Counted from the first letter of the stretch, positions 17,769 to 25,583 are shown. The stretch: DNA of 64,000 bases from Verrucomicrobiaceae bacterium UBA1938 (GCA_002336895.1 DDFC01000023.1:273584-337583); one strand, 5' to 3'. Notes: a model not told the origin generated them from the letters alone. Numbers and translations: made by a program.

Positions 17769-20081
17769 ATGCCCGCTTTTATGTCATCCCATCCCAAATA
17801 CTCAGGCGGCTTCGATGCCGCCATCGACGACCCTGCTAATGACCACCTGAACCGCTGGCCCCTGGCCCAGCAGATCTACAATGTGGCCGCCAACGGCCCC
17901 ATCGACTGGTGCGTTCGCATCGGCGTCTACGGCGAATGGGGCACGGGAAAAACCTCCGTGCTCAAATTCGTGGAGTCCATGGCCAGGAAGGATGATCACA
18001 TTGTCGTGTGGTTTGATCCCTGGGAATACACGGACCAAACGAAGATGTGGCGCGCGTATGTTGAAGAGGTTTACCAACAAGCTGAAGCCAAGCTTGGAAA
18101 GCTAAAAGAAGCCGATGCAGTTCGGCTCAAAAAGCTGAAGCAATACATTTCCCAAACACTCGAAGCCATTGTCAAACTCAGTTCCTCCAATGCCGCAGAT
18201 GTAGCCAAAGATGGGTTCTCATTGGTCAAAAAGCACCTTTCAGCAGGCGCTGAAGATCTTCTCGAGCTCAGGAATGTGCTGAATGGCAAGCGAGTCTTTG
18301 TTTTCATCGATGATCTGGACAGAACCGCCTCAGAACTTGTCCCTGAGATTCTTTATGCCCTCAAGGAGGTCATGGACATCCCAGCCTTCGCGTTTGTGTG
18401 TGGATTTGACCCATCAGTCGTCGGCAAGGTGCTCGGGGACAAACACCCAGGTTTTGGAGATGGTTTGAAGTTCTTGGAGAAGATCATCGATTACCCAGTC
18501 TGGCTGCCGCCAACACAGCAAGATGGTCTGGTCAAGATTGCGCTCGCTGATGCGAAGCGGCATTGCCCTTTCGTGCCTGAAGATGCGCTGAAGGAGGTGC
18601 TGCCAGATCTTCCCCAAAACCCACGCGCAATTCGCCAATTCATCAGGCTGCTGTCGCTGCTGGGTGTGCAGACCAACCGATACTATGAGCATGAACTCCG
18701 CTGGTCTGTCATTTTGTCAGCCACTGCTTTGAAAGTTCACTATCCCAAAACAGCTGATGACCTCCTTCTCAACAGATCTCTTTGGGAGGCTTTGTCGATA
18801 ATGGACTACATGATTACTGAAAGATGGGGAAAAAGTGAATCTACTGAAAAAATACGTACTCATATCAAGGAGGTCTTTGAATCGCAAAATCAAAGCCTGA
18901 GAGGCGAAGATGAAGACATCATTGGCCGAATCCTGCACCGGACTGGCAAGGCCCTTGGCTTTTGGAATAGCGCTGATGTTGATCTGATTTTTTCGCAGAT
19001 AACGATCACAGAACAGCCCCAAGCCGTTACGTGGAAGGAGTTTGATCAGCTTTTGGCCAATCTCGATTTCGCCAATTTGCAGGAGTCTCTCAAGACATGG
19101 ATCGCGGATCATGCGCTAGCGCAGCATCACCGTGAAGCAGATGTGGCAACTGAACTCTGCATGGCAGCTGTTGACCGATATTGCGATGAACTCCGTAAAG
19201 CGGATACGGGCTTTGAGAAGCATACAGAATCGCAGCATCAAAAAAATGCAGAGACCGTCTTCAAAGTCTTGGAAACACTAACTCTAGGGATGGGTGAAGT
19301 ACTTCCAAGCCTGCAAAGCAAGCAATGGCTCCCCGTAAAACAACTCTTTTCCAAATTGGCCGATCTGGCATCTGCAACCAGTCCTGTTCATTGCGGAATG
19401 TGGCCCCACACAGAAAGCTTCCTGATTAGCCTCGCCCAAGATCAAGACATAGACCTGGAAGGTATTCGTGCGACCTGTCGAGAAATTCATAGAGACATGG
19501 ACAGCGGCCCCATGAGGAAGAAACTCGTGCAGCAGCTGGATGAAATATTGATTCAACACCTCTGCCGCGCTGCCGCCCATGGCATCAAAATGGAAAACTT
19601 CATTGCGAATGCGTTGGATGGCTCCACCGACTACGCCACGCTCTCAACTGTTATTCTAAACAGCCAAGCCCGCTCATGCGCAGAATATCGATCCAGTGCG
19701 CTCAATACATTCAAAAGCGAAAGCTCCAATCCGAATGTAAGAATGAACGCTTACATGATCATCGATTGGCTCGCAAAAATGTCCTTTAATACTCATCCAG
19801 GCATGCAGAGGACAGCCATCCCATTGCTTCGGGACGAGGAGATGATTTCATTAATTTGGGCAGCAGCCACTAGTGTTCAATTCTCTGGGAAACGAGCTCA
19901 CGCGCTGCGCGAGTTTCCGAATCTGCTGGCAGAGCAAGGCATCAATATAAAAAAACCTGCATGGTGGGACTCAAGCATCAAGGAGCATGATGCTTTTATT
20001 CAAAATCTGACACCACCTGCGACTGTGCCAGCACCTGTCGATGACGCAGCCTTAGTGCCTGCTGAGAACATGGAGTCTTGA
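17769..20081 (+). CDS. KAP family P-loop NTPase
   Basis: 770 residues from the ATG at 17769; GTG 17751 and ATG 17781 are alternatives, and the family N-terminus fits the later ones. Walker A lies in 'RIGVYGEWGTGKTSVLKF' (about residue 55), 'DHIVVWFDPWEYTDQTKMW' is the KAP signature, and Walker B is 'RVFVFIDDLDRTASE' followed by 'FAFVCGFDPSVVG'. KAP NTPases are membrane- or defence-associated in bacteria; no clear membrane segment is visible. The C-terminal 400 residues are helical and unassigned. Codon use is AT-richer than in the flanking genes, suggesting acquisition. The stop overlaps an upstream TTG of the DUF3883 gene. Confidence 0.9.
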   Translation: MPAFMSSHPKYSGGFDAAIDDPANDHLNRWPLAQQIYNVAANGPIDWCVRIGVYGEWGTGKTSVLKFVESMARKDDHIVVWFDPWEYTDQTKMWRAYVEEVYQQAEAKLGKLKEADAVRLKKLKQYISQTLEAIVKLSSSNAADVAKDGFSLVKKHLSAGAEDLLELRNVLNGKRVFVFIDDLDRTASELVPEILYALKEVMDIPAFAFVCGFDPSVVGKVLGDKHPGFGDGLKFLEKIIDYPVWLPPTQQDGLVKIALADAKRHCPFVPEDALKEVLPDLPQNPRAIRQFIRLLSLLGVQTNRYYEHELRWSVILSATALKVHYPKTADDLLLNRSLWEALSIMDYMITERWGKSESTEKIRTHIKEVFESQNQSLRGEDEDIIGRILHRTGKALGFWNSADVDLIFSQITITEQPQAVTWKEFDQLLANLDFANLQESLKTWIADHALAQHHREADVATELCMAAVDRYCDELRKADTGFEKHTESQHQKNAETVFKVLETLTLGMGEVLPSLQSKQWLPVKQLFSKLADLASATSPVHCGMWPHTESFLISLAQDQDIDLEGIRATCREIHRDMDSGPMRKKLVQQLDEILIQHLCRAAAHGIKMENFIANALDGSTDYATLSTVILNSQARSCAEYRSSALNTFKSESSNPNVRMNAYMIIDWLAKMSFNTHPGMQRTAIPLLRDEEMISLIWAAATSVQFSGKRAHALREFPNLLAEQGINIKKPAWWDSSIKEHDAFIQNLTPPATVPAPVDDAALVPAENMES

Positions 20082-20131
20082 ACCTCCTCCTTGCCATGTC
20101 ACACGGCCTGGCTCAAGTGCCGCGCACGAGG

Positions 20132-20983
20132 ATGTCTGACGCATGGTCCCATGAAGAAGTGGAAGCCGCTGTGGCGGACTACTTTGACATGCTCGCAAAG
20201 GAGCTCTGTGGCGTGGCCTTCAACAAGGCGGAGCACAACCGGAGGTTGCGGGCGCTGCTGCAGGGCAGACGGCCCAAGGGCTCGGTGGAGCGCAAGCATC
20301 AGAACATCAGCGCCATTCTGCTGGAGCTGGGCTTTCCCTACATCAATGGTTACAAGCCCCTGGGAAACTACCAGCAGCGGCTCCGCACAGTGGTGGAGGA
20401 GCGGCTCACGGCGGCTCATGATCTCAACCAGACCGTGGCGCAGATGGTGAGAGCGCCCGAGGCTGATTCCGCTGCCGCCACAAACCGGCTGCCTGATCTC
20501 GTGACAGCGCCCGCGCGGGACCAGAAGGAGTCCCGAGTGCATGAGGGCGGCAGGGCCGAGCGGGTGCATGGCTTCAGGAACTATCTGGAGATCGAGGCCA
20601 GGAATCAGAGCCTGGGGCTGGCGGGTGAAACGATGATCCTGAACTTTGAGCACGAGCGCCTGTGGCGTGCCGGCCAGCGCAGGCTGGCGGAGCGTCTGGA
20701 GCATGTGTCCAAGACCCGTGGAGACTACCTGGGCTACGATATTCACTCCTTTGAAGAAGACGGGCGTGACAGGCTGATCGAAGTGAAGACCACCCGCTTT
20801 GGGCCGCTGACGCCTTTCTTTGTCTCGCGCAATGAGCTGGAGGTCTCTCTGGAACGCCGGGACGAATACCACCTCTACCGTCTGTTCCATTTCAGGGAAG
20901 AGCCCAAGCTCTTCACGCTGGGTGGTGCCATTAGCGGCTGTTGCGAGCTTGAGCCGGTGAGCTACTCCGTGCTCCCCAAGTAG
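20132..20983 (+). CDS. DUF3883-domain protein, partner of KAP NTPase
   Basis: 283 residues from ATG 20132, which matches the usual N-terminus (M-S-D-x-W-S-x-E-E-V); ATG 20096 and TTG 20078 (overlapping the KAP stop as TTGA) are possible. The N-terminal 100 residues carry 'AVADYFDMLAKELCGVAFNK' and 'GSVERKHQNISAILLELG'. The C-terminal DUF3883 region has 'GLAGETMILNFEHERLW', 'GYDIHSFEEDGRDRLIEVKT' and 'FFVSRNELEVS', a restriction-endonuclease-like fold with the D-x-n-E-x-K pattern (E-V-K). It is probably a nuclease or DNA-binding effector operating with the KAP NTPase. It is translationally coupled or nearly so. Confidence 0.85.
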   Translation: MSDAWSHEEVEAAVADYFDMLAKELCGVAFNKAEHNRRLRALLQGRRPKGSVERKHQNISAILLELGFPYINGYKPLGNYQQRLRTVVEERLTAAHDLNQTVAQMVRAPEADSAAATNRLPDLVTAPARDQKESRVHEGGRAERVHGFRNYLEIEARNQSLGLAGETMILNFEHERLWRAGQRRLAERLEHVSKTRGDYLGYDIHSFEEDGRDRLIEVKTTRFGPLTPFFVSRNELEVSLERRDEYHLYRLFHFREEPKLFTLGGAISGCCELEPVSYSVLPK

Positions 20984-21036
20984 GAGGCGACGGTTTCACG
21001 GCTGCATGAGAACGGCATGAGCAGCGGATTTGAATG

Positions 21037-21088
21037 GCTAGAAATGTTTCCATGTTTCCATGCTTAGGGTGGAAACATGGAAACATTT
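21037..21088. repeat. Long palindrome, right copy flanking the KAP/DUF3883 cassette
   Basis: The arms AAATGTTTCCATGTTTCCA and TGGAAACATGGAAACATTT are perfectly complementary over 19 bp around a short loop. The first 24 bp match the copy at 17626. The two copies enclose 3.4 kb holding only the KAP and DUF3883 genes. Confidence 0.75.
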
Positions 21089-21211
21089 GGGAAGATGGAA
21101 CGAGAGTGCATGAGGCGGCACGAAGTGACGCAGCGGAGGAAGGCGGAGGAAGGTGGCGATGAGGGAAGTGGTGGGGCACGCGGGGCTGTGACATGGTGCG
21201 GGGTCACGAGA

Positions 21212-21254
21212 CAGTCTTCCGCGAGGACGCGGAAGACTGCCTGCGGGACGCAGG
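21212..21254. repeat. Two adjacent hairpins with AGGA/GGA loops
   Basis: CAGTCTTCCGCG (21212-21223) pairs with CGCGGAAGACTG (21228-21239) around AGGA; CCTGCG pairs with CGCAGG around GGA at 21240-21254. The motif GCTCCAT follows. A third hairpin with an AGGA loop but an unrelated stem lies at 51082-51101. Confidence 0.6.
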
Positions 21255-21353
21255 CGCTCCATCCGGACGTGCGCTGGTGCGGGCTCTGGGAAACCACGGC
21301 AAGCCATCGCCCATAGCGGTGCCCCCTGCCCCTCCAGTTGCGGCGCAACTGGA

Positions 21354-21944
21354 CTACTTTTCCAGCGCCCGGCGCAGCCTGCCCAGGGTGCGCGTCTGCT
21401 GCTGGCGGGTGAGGGCGCATTCCCAGAGGCGGAGGACCGTCCAGCCGCGCTGGCGCAGGCGGCGGGTCACGAGGAGGTCGCGCTGGTGGTTGCGGGCGAT
21501 CTTTTCGTCCCAGAATTTGCGGTTCTGCCGGGGGCGGGTGGCGTGGCGGGGGCAGCCGTGCCAGAAGCAGCCATCGACAAAGACGGCCACGCGCTGGGTG
21601 CGGAAGATGAAGTCGGGCCGCACGCGCAGGGGCCGTGGTCGGGGGACGGCAGCAGAGGCAGTAGGGGTGGATTGAGCCTTGGCTTTTCCTTGGGCTCGTC
21701 CTTTGACCTGGAAGGATGTGCATCCTTCGCTCTGCGTGCTGCGCTGGGCTTTGGAGGAGGAGGAGGAAGAGGGGGGCGCTGACCTGGCGGTGGTGCCGAG
21801 GGGGAGCTGCACGTGCCGCCGCCAGCCGGTGATGCCTGCCGCCCGCATGAGCGCCACCAGCCGCAGCTCGGTGGCCGCATTGCCGGTGGAGCGGATGCGG
21901 CTCATCACTTCGCTGCGCTTGGCCGGGGTGAAGACATCAGGCAT
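21354..21944 (-). CDS. vsr: Very short patch repair (Vsr) endonuclease with low-complexity insert
   Basis: 196 residues, about 50 more than a standard Vsr. 'MPDVFTPAKRSEVMSRIRST' (residues 1-20) and 'TELRLVALMRAAGITGWRRH' open the fold; 'RVRPDFIFRTQRVAVFVDGC' (107-126) holds the catalytic Asp (D111), and 'FWHGCPRH' follows. Vsr nicks next to T:G mismatches left by deamination of 5-methylcytosine. Residues 51-105 are a Ser/Ala/Lys-rich insertion between strands, partly encoded by a dispersed repeat (21720-21749). The C5 methyltransferase at 36274 could be its functional partner, though 14 kb away. A decamer array lies just upstream (21952-21991). Confidence 0.88.
   Translation of the reverse strand: MPDVFTPAKRSEVMSRIRSTGNAATELRLVALMRAAGITGWRRHVQLPLGTTARSAPPSSSSSSKAQRSTQSEGCTSFQVKGRAQGKAKAQSTPTASAAVPRPRPLRVRPDFIFRTQRVAVFVDGCFWHGCPRHATRPRQNRKFWDEKIARNHQRDLLVTRRLRQRGWTVLRLWECALTRQQQTRTLGRLRRALEK
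21720..21749 (-). repeat. In-frame intragenic copy of the AGCGAAGGAGG repeat inside vsr
   Basis: On the minus strand it reads CAGCGCAGCACGCAGAGCGA, with a (TCC)n run before it, and encodes S-S-K-A-Q-R-S-T-Q-S-E-G. The RepA-like gene carries the equivalent S-S-E-G-L-R-S-S-Q-S-E-G. The two copies sit in opposite orientations in the window but keep the same sense frame. Confidence 0.6.
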
Positions 21945-21951
21945 ACGCGGA

Positions 21952-21991
21952 GTTTACGGTGGTTTACCGTGGTTGACGATTGTTTACGGTG
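21952..21991 (+). repeat. Decamer array (GTTTACGGTG type)
   Basis: Four 10-bp units read GTTTACGGTG, GTTTACCGTG, GTTGACGATT and GTTTACGGTG, followed by GCTGGCCGG. It is 7 bp from the vsr start on the opposite strand. It belongs to the decamer family described in the findings. Confidence 0.7.
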
Positions 21992-22130
21992 GCTGGCCGG
22001 AGGGGCGAGGGGGGGGGAGCGCTGCTTTGCAGGCGGCGGGGATGTGCTGGTAGGGTGGGAGCCTGCTGGTTTCTGTTGCGCTTCTTATGGTGTTTTTGCA
22101 GAATGCGGGCATCTCATTGCTTTTTCATCC

Positions 22131-23027
22131 ATGTGTTTCCGCTCTCTGCTGTTTCTGAATGTCAGGTGCATCCCAGCGGCTGCTGCCGTCCTCTGCCTAG
22201 TGTCGGCCCCGGGGTGGGCTGCGGGTGAAAAGCGCAATTTTACCGACCTGCAGGGCCGTGTGCTACGCGCCAGTCTGGAGAAGATCTCGGGCGATGACAT
22301 CGTGGTGAAAAAGTCGGTGGATGGCATGCTGGTGACGCTGAAGGCGGGCCAGCTGAGCGATGAGGACATCCTCTACCTGGTGCGCCAGGGCTTTGACCAG
22401 GGGGCGCTGCAAAGCAGCCCGCGCAATGCGCCGGGCTCCGTGCCAGATACGGCGGAGGGCCTGCGCGCCAGCCTGGAAAACACCCTTTGGGACTGGGTGA
22501 ATGCGGATGACAAGGTGCAGGTGGGCGGCACCACGGTGCTGAAGCAGGGGGCTTGGCAGGCGGTGCGCTTCCGCCCGGGCGGCATGATGAGCGCCTGGCA
22601 CAAGGACAAGATCGTCTGGGAGGGCAGGTGGGAGGTGGTGGCCCCACGCACGGTGCGCGTGGCGGTGCGCGATGCCGTGGGCCTGGTGCTGACCTTTAAC
22701 ACAGATGCGAACCACTTCACCGTGGCCAATGAGCGCGACACCCAGGGCGACCGCCGTGGCCGCGCGCCAGTGCCTGAGCCCTTTGTGGGCACGTGGCGGT
22801 GGAAGGATGGCTTTATGGCGACGATCCGGGAAGACGGCACCGTGAACTCCGACGGCACCTGGAAGCGCGTACAGCGCTACCGTAATGACACCTACAGCTA
22901 TGAACTGCACTGGGGCACGGGGGAACGTTTTGACTACTTTACCGTGCGCCAGGATCGCAAGCAAATGCATGGGCGTAATCACCTGGGCACTGAGCTGAGC
23001 GCAGAGCGGGTGGTGGAGCGGCCCTGA
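22131..23027 (+). CDS. Secreted SHD1-like domain protein
   Basis: 298 residues from the ATG at 22131 (MCFRSLLFLNVRCIPAAA), which gives a signal peptide ending before 'GEKRNFTD'; the open frame continues upstream without coding signs. Residues about 33-85, 'FTDLQGRVLRASLEKISGDD' and 'LKAGQLSDEDILYLVRQ', match the SLA1-homology-like module common in secreted Planctomycete and Verrucomicrobial proteins. The rest forms two similar lipocalin-like or MORN-like units: 'VEWEGRWEVVAPRTVRVAVR'-type strands ('IVWEGRWEVVA') and 'PFVGTWRWKDGFMATIRED'. Function is unknown; it is transcribed alone. Confidence 0.8.
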   Translation: MCFRSLLFLNVRCIPAAAAVLCLVSAPGWAAGEKRNFTDLQGRVLRASLEKISGDDIVVKKSVDGMLVTLKAGQLSDEDILYLVRQGFDQGALQSSPRNAPGSVPDTAEGLRASLENTLWDWVNADDKVQVGGTTVLKQGAWQAVRFRPGGMMSAWHKDKIVWEGRWEVVAPRTVRVAVRDAVGLVLTFNTDANHFTVANERDTQGDRRGRAPVPEPFVGTWRWKDGFMATIREDGTVNSDGTWKRVQRYRNDTYSYELHWGTGERFDYFTVRQDRKQMHGRNHLGTELSAERVVERP

Positions 23028-23571
23028 GGGCTGGGAATGACTGCAGAGCTGGAGCAGGACGGCCGACGGGGCAGGCAGCCGGGTGGTTGAAAAGAGAGCT
23101 CTTGTACCACTTCGGGGAGCGGAGGCTTTGGCAGAGGCGGGGTGCCGGGTAATACCACAGTCTGTTGAAAACAGGTCTGACTCTGAGCCAGGCAAAGCCT
23201 CACCTCTGCAGACCGCCGGGAGGCGGGGCTTTTGGAATGGGGGATCGCGATAAGGTGGCAGGCTGCTTGGGAACAAAGGATTCCAGGGACGCGCGCAACG
23301 CATCCCTACCATCCAGAGTAGCGCGTGCCAAGGGGCTGGTAGGGCACCGCTGTGCCGGGGCCGAAGTTTCGGGTCTGTGGTATCGCAGGCGCTGAAAAAG
23401 GTGCGCCGTCCTTGGAATGTGGAAAGGCTGGGAGACGTGGAGGTGATGATCACCACCTTAAGATGGCATCAAGACTCCTTTTCAACTGCTGGTGGTATAA
23501 GCGGCTTTGCCCCAGCGAAGGAGGGGGATCATCTTGATCCCCACACCTGCGGCGTGTTGGCAGCGTGGCGG
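23028..23571. other. Non-coding region, 544 bp
   Basis: No believable gene. It contains GC-rich short inverted segments, for example GGGACGCGCGCAACGCATCC near 23287 and GGGGATCATCTTGATCCCC near 23525. These look like remnants of dispersed repeats. The flanking genes, a secreted protein on the plus strand and a PQQ-like protein on the minus strand, converge here, so termination signals are expected. Confidence 0.5.
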
Positions 23572-23946
23572 TCAGCCCATGCCGCCGGGCATCATGCCTG
23601 GGAAGGTGCCGGGCATGGTGCTGGGAGCAGCGGATGCCTGGGCAGCGGCAGCGGCAACTGCGAGGTGGGGGTGGCTGGTGCTGGCGCTCATGGAGGCGAG
23701 GCTGGCCACGCCCATGCCGCAGCTTTTCATTTCGTTCATCCAGATCTGAGCTCCTGACCAGGCATCGAGCGCATAGAGGTAGCCGCTGACGCTGACGATG
23801 AGGCGGTCACCGTCTGGCAGGAGGCTGACAAAGCCGTTGCCCCAGGGGGCCTGCCATTTCCAGAGGATCTCGCCGGTGCCCCGGTGCACAGCGGCGACGA
23901 TGCCGTTGAAGGCGGTGAAGAGGAAATCGGTGAGCTTTAGGTTCAT
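23572..23946 (-). CDS. Short PQQ-like beta-propeller repeat protein
   Basis: 124 residues from the ATG at 23946; the frame runs further upstream through repeat DNA but the coding character starts here. It has two propeller blades: 'FNGIVAAVHRGTGEILWKW' (G-x-I-L-W) and 'DRLIVSVSGYLYALDAWSG' (Y-A-L-D). Full PQQ propellers have seven or eight blades, so this is either a small stand-alone form or a fragment of a longer gene. The C-terminus is Ala/Ser/Met-rich and ends in a low-complexity Pro/Gly/Met tail. No signal peptide is visible. It is found alone. Confidence 0.7.
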   Translation of the reverse strand: MNLKLTDFLFTAFNGIVAAVHRGTGEILWKWQAPWGNGFVSLLPDGDRLIVSVSGYLYALDAWSGAQIWMNEMKSCGMGVASLASMSASTSHPHLAVAAAAAQASAAPSTMPGTFPGMMPGGMG

Positions 23947-24293
23947 GGCCGCCAAGGTAGCCGCAGGCGGGCACTTGCCAGTGCAAGATGCGGGGCGGTT
24001 TGGAATGCGGGAGGGGGCGGCAGGTCGTGGGATGGGTGTGGCGGAGGCCCGCACTCCCCAACCTACGGCCCGGAGTGCTGCGGCGCGGGGTGTGTGCGGA
24101 GCGTTCCTGTTGCGGCGCAACAGGGCTACTTTGCGCGGACTGCGGGGGCTCTGGGAAACGACTGCAAACCATCGCAAACAACTGCAAACCGCGCTGGGGG
24201 CTGGTGGAGCGCACAGGATCAAACAGAAGGCCGCTTTCCCTTTGCCAGTGAGCCTTTGGCGGCCAATTTGGCGGTGGACTGCAACCGGCAAAG
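23947..24293. other. Intergenic region with composite decamer element, 347 bp
   Basis: It lies between the divergent PQQ-like and kinase-associated genes. It holds one full copy of the composite repeat (24144-24220) plus a GC-rich stretch upstream. Both promoters should lie here; I cannot identify them. Confidence 0.5.
24144..24220 (+). repeat. Composite decamer repeat, copy 1
   Basis: GGGCTCTGGGAAACGACTGC is followed by decamer units ACTGCAAACC, ATCGCAAACA, ACTGCAAACC, then GCGCTGGGGGCTGGTGGAGC and GGATC. The same order of parts is seen at 25584-25668 and 25681-25790. Confidence 0.7.
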
Positions 24294-24491
24294 ATGGCAT
24301 CTCATACCACAATTGATCATCAAGGATTATTCGAGGGCTCACCCAGGCAGGTCTTGTCGAAAGAGCAGGCCTTGGCCTTGTTTCGGGAGAATCAGCGCGG
24401 CCGGACACTTACGCGGGTGCCGGGCGGCCAGTTCCTGCCTACACCGAAGAAGCCCGGATCGAAGACATCGTTGGTGAAGAAAGCAGGCTGA
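24294..24491 (+). CDS. Short ORF preceding the kinase-like gene (possible N-terminal part split by frameshift)
   Basis: 65 residues, MASHTTIDHQGLFEGSPRQV onward, with GC-rich third positions (for example GAG CAG GCC TTG GCC TTG), so it looks coding to about 24450. No family is recognised. The next frame (24536-25003) remains open back to 24317 without an ATG, GTG or TTG start. The two either overlap as separate genes or are one gene joined by a -1 shift near the AAG-AAA sequence at about 24477. I cannot decide which. Confidence 0.45.
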   Translation: MASHTTIDHQGLFEGSPRQVLSKEQALALFRENQRGRTLTRVPGGQFLPTPKKPGSKTSLVKKAG

Positions 24492-24535
24492 TCTCACGCG
24501 CTAAAGACGAGGGCTTTTTTGGGGATGCCGACACG

Positions 24536-25003
24536 GTGAGCGAGGTCATTCGCGGACTGGTGAACGGCGGAGGCAGCGAGCACGATGTGTATGTGACTGG
24601 CGGGACGGGCTGCCTCGTCGTCATCCGCAGCACGATCAATGACAGCTACGGCTACCGGCGGCGCTCTCCCGCGCAGTACCTGCGGCGTCTGCAGGACTAC
24701 AACACGGTGTTTCCAGGCATTCAAACCCGGCTCATTGGTGTGGCGCAAAACACACGCGGCAACGGGGTGATCTGGACGGCGCAGCCTTTTGTGGAAGGCC
24801 GGGCCTTCAAGGACGAGAGGAGCCTGCAGGAGGCGCTGGAAAAGCGCGGGTGGGAGCGCCTGGGCTCTGACACGATCTACCGGCACCGGGAGACAGGCGT
24901 CGTGTTTCACGATGCCCACAGTGACAACGTGCTGCACCGTGGGAATGAAATCTATCCCATCGATGTGATCGTGACGGATACCGGGGTGTCGCGCGCGGAG
25001 TGA
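24536..25003 (+). CDS. Polyvalent-protein-type Ser/Thr/Tyr kinase domain protein
   Basis: 155 residues from GTG 24536, but the frame is open and coding-like from about 24440 ('EEARIEDIVGEESRLISRAK'), so the true protein is probably longer. The fold is a compact kinase of the type found in phage polyvalent proteins: 'GGGSEHDVYVTGGTGCLVVI' (glycine loop), 'SPAQYLRRLQDYNTVFPG', 'QPFVEGRAFKDERSLQEAL' (hinge region), 'VVFHDAHSDNVLH' (catalytic loop, D-A-x-x-x-N) and 'IYPIDVIV' (metal-binding D). Such domains are known in mobile elements; the substrate is unknown. See the ORF at 24294. Confidence 0.72.
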   Translation: MSEVIRGLVNGGGSEHDVYVTGGTGCLVVIRSTINDSYGYRRRSPAQYLRRLQDYNTVFPGIQTRLIGVAQNTRGNGVIWTAQPFVEGRAFKDERSLQEALEKRGWERLGSDTIYRHRETGVVFHDAHSDNVLHRGNEIYPIDVIVTDTGVSRAE

Positions 25004-25032
25004 TGGTGTGGGGCAGCTTGGGAAAGGGAAGA

Positions 25033-25106
25033 GTTTGCGGTGGCTGGCGGAAAAGGGGGCGTTGACGGTGGCAGAAGGGCGCGGAGCGCCGTTGACGGTT
25101 GTTGCC
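25033..25106 (+). repeat. Degenerate decamer array (GTT orientation)
   Basis: GTTTGCGGTGGCTGGCGG is followed by GTTGACGGTGG at 25061 and GTTGACGGTTGTTGCC at 25091. It begins 30 bp after the kinase stop. Confidence 0.55.
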
Positions 25107-25228
25107 GCGCGGCGGGGAGGCGGGGGCGCTTCCCTGTTCCGCAGGCGCTTGGCTGCTTTACGCTGTTGCCGATGAGATCTGGGTCAGCCCACATCCCGCC
25201 CTTCAAAGCTGCCCAAAAACGTGATGTC

Positions 25229-25543
25229 TCACCATGCATCGGCTGGAGCCTCACAGTGAAGATAGTAGCAGACGAGCGCGCTGTTTGCCGTCTCGACTCC
25301 CATGCTGGCACCTGCGTGGCATGCTTGATCGATGAAGTACTGCCAGCCGCTGAAGCCTTCGAGCAGCTGGCGCAGTGGCAGGGCGGAATCTTCAAAGCAC
25401 ACCTCACAGATGGCGCTCAGCGGCTTTTGCAGTTGCAGGCTCGGCTCCACCGTCCGGTCCACGCACTCGTTCATTTCGTCTTCATCTGAAAACGTGCCCA
25501 CCCAGATGGACACGCGATTTGCAGAAGGATAGTCGATTCTCAT
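25229..25543 (-). CDS. Imm22-like immunity protein (DUF4284 family)
   Basis: 104 residues. The start 'MRIDYPSANRVSIWVGTFSD' and 'EDEMNECVDR' match the typical opening of Imm22 proteins (V-S-x-W-V-G-x-F-x-x-E-x-E-x). The middle 'ICEVCFEDSALPLRQLL' and 'GWQYFIDQACHAGA' are less typical. Imm22 members protect against polymorphic toxins in other bacteria. No toxin gene is adjacent, so this may be an orphan immunity gene. It is flanked by decamer arrays at 25033-25106 and 25600-25735. Confidence 0.55.
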   Translation of the reverse strand: MRIDYPSANRVSIWVGTFSDEDEMNECVDRTVEPSLQLQKPLSAICEVCFEDSALPLRQLLEGFSGWQYFIDQACHAGASMGVETANSALVCYYLHCEAPADAW

Positions 25544-25583
25544 GGAGGCGATGGGTGGCTACTATGCATTGCCTCATGCTGCG

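Larger units (their letters stand above)
20984..21353. other. Intergenic region with hairpins, 370 bp
   Basis: No gene. It contains the second palindrome (21037-21088), a low-complexity GGAGGAAGG stretch (about 21133-21160), and two consecutive hairpins (21212-21254), followed by the motif GCTCCAT and a partial CTCTGGGAAACC element near 21286. It lies between convergent genes, the DUF3883 protein and vsr. Confidence 0.6.

Noticed and set aside
23165..23395. Short plus-strand frame in the 23-kb gap
   Set aside because: Sequence shows repeat-like segments and no codon bias; no start context or homologous pattern.
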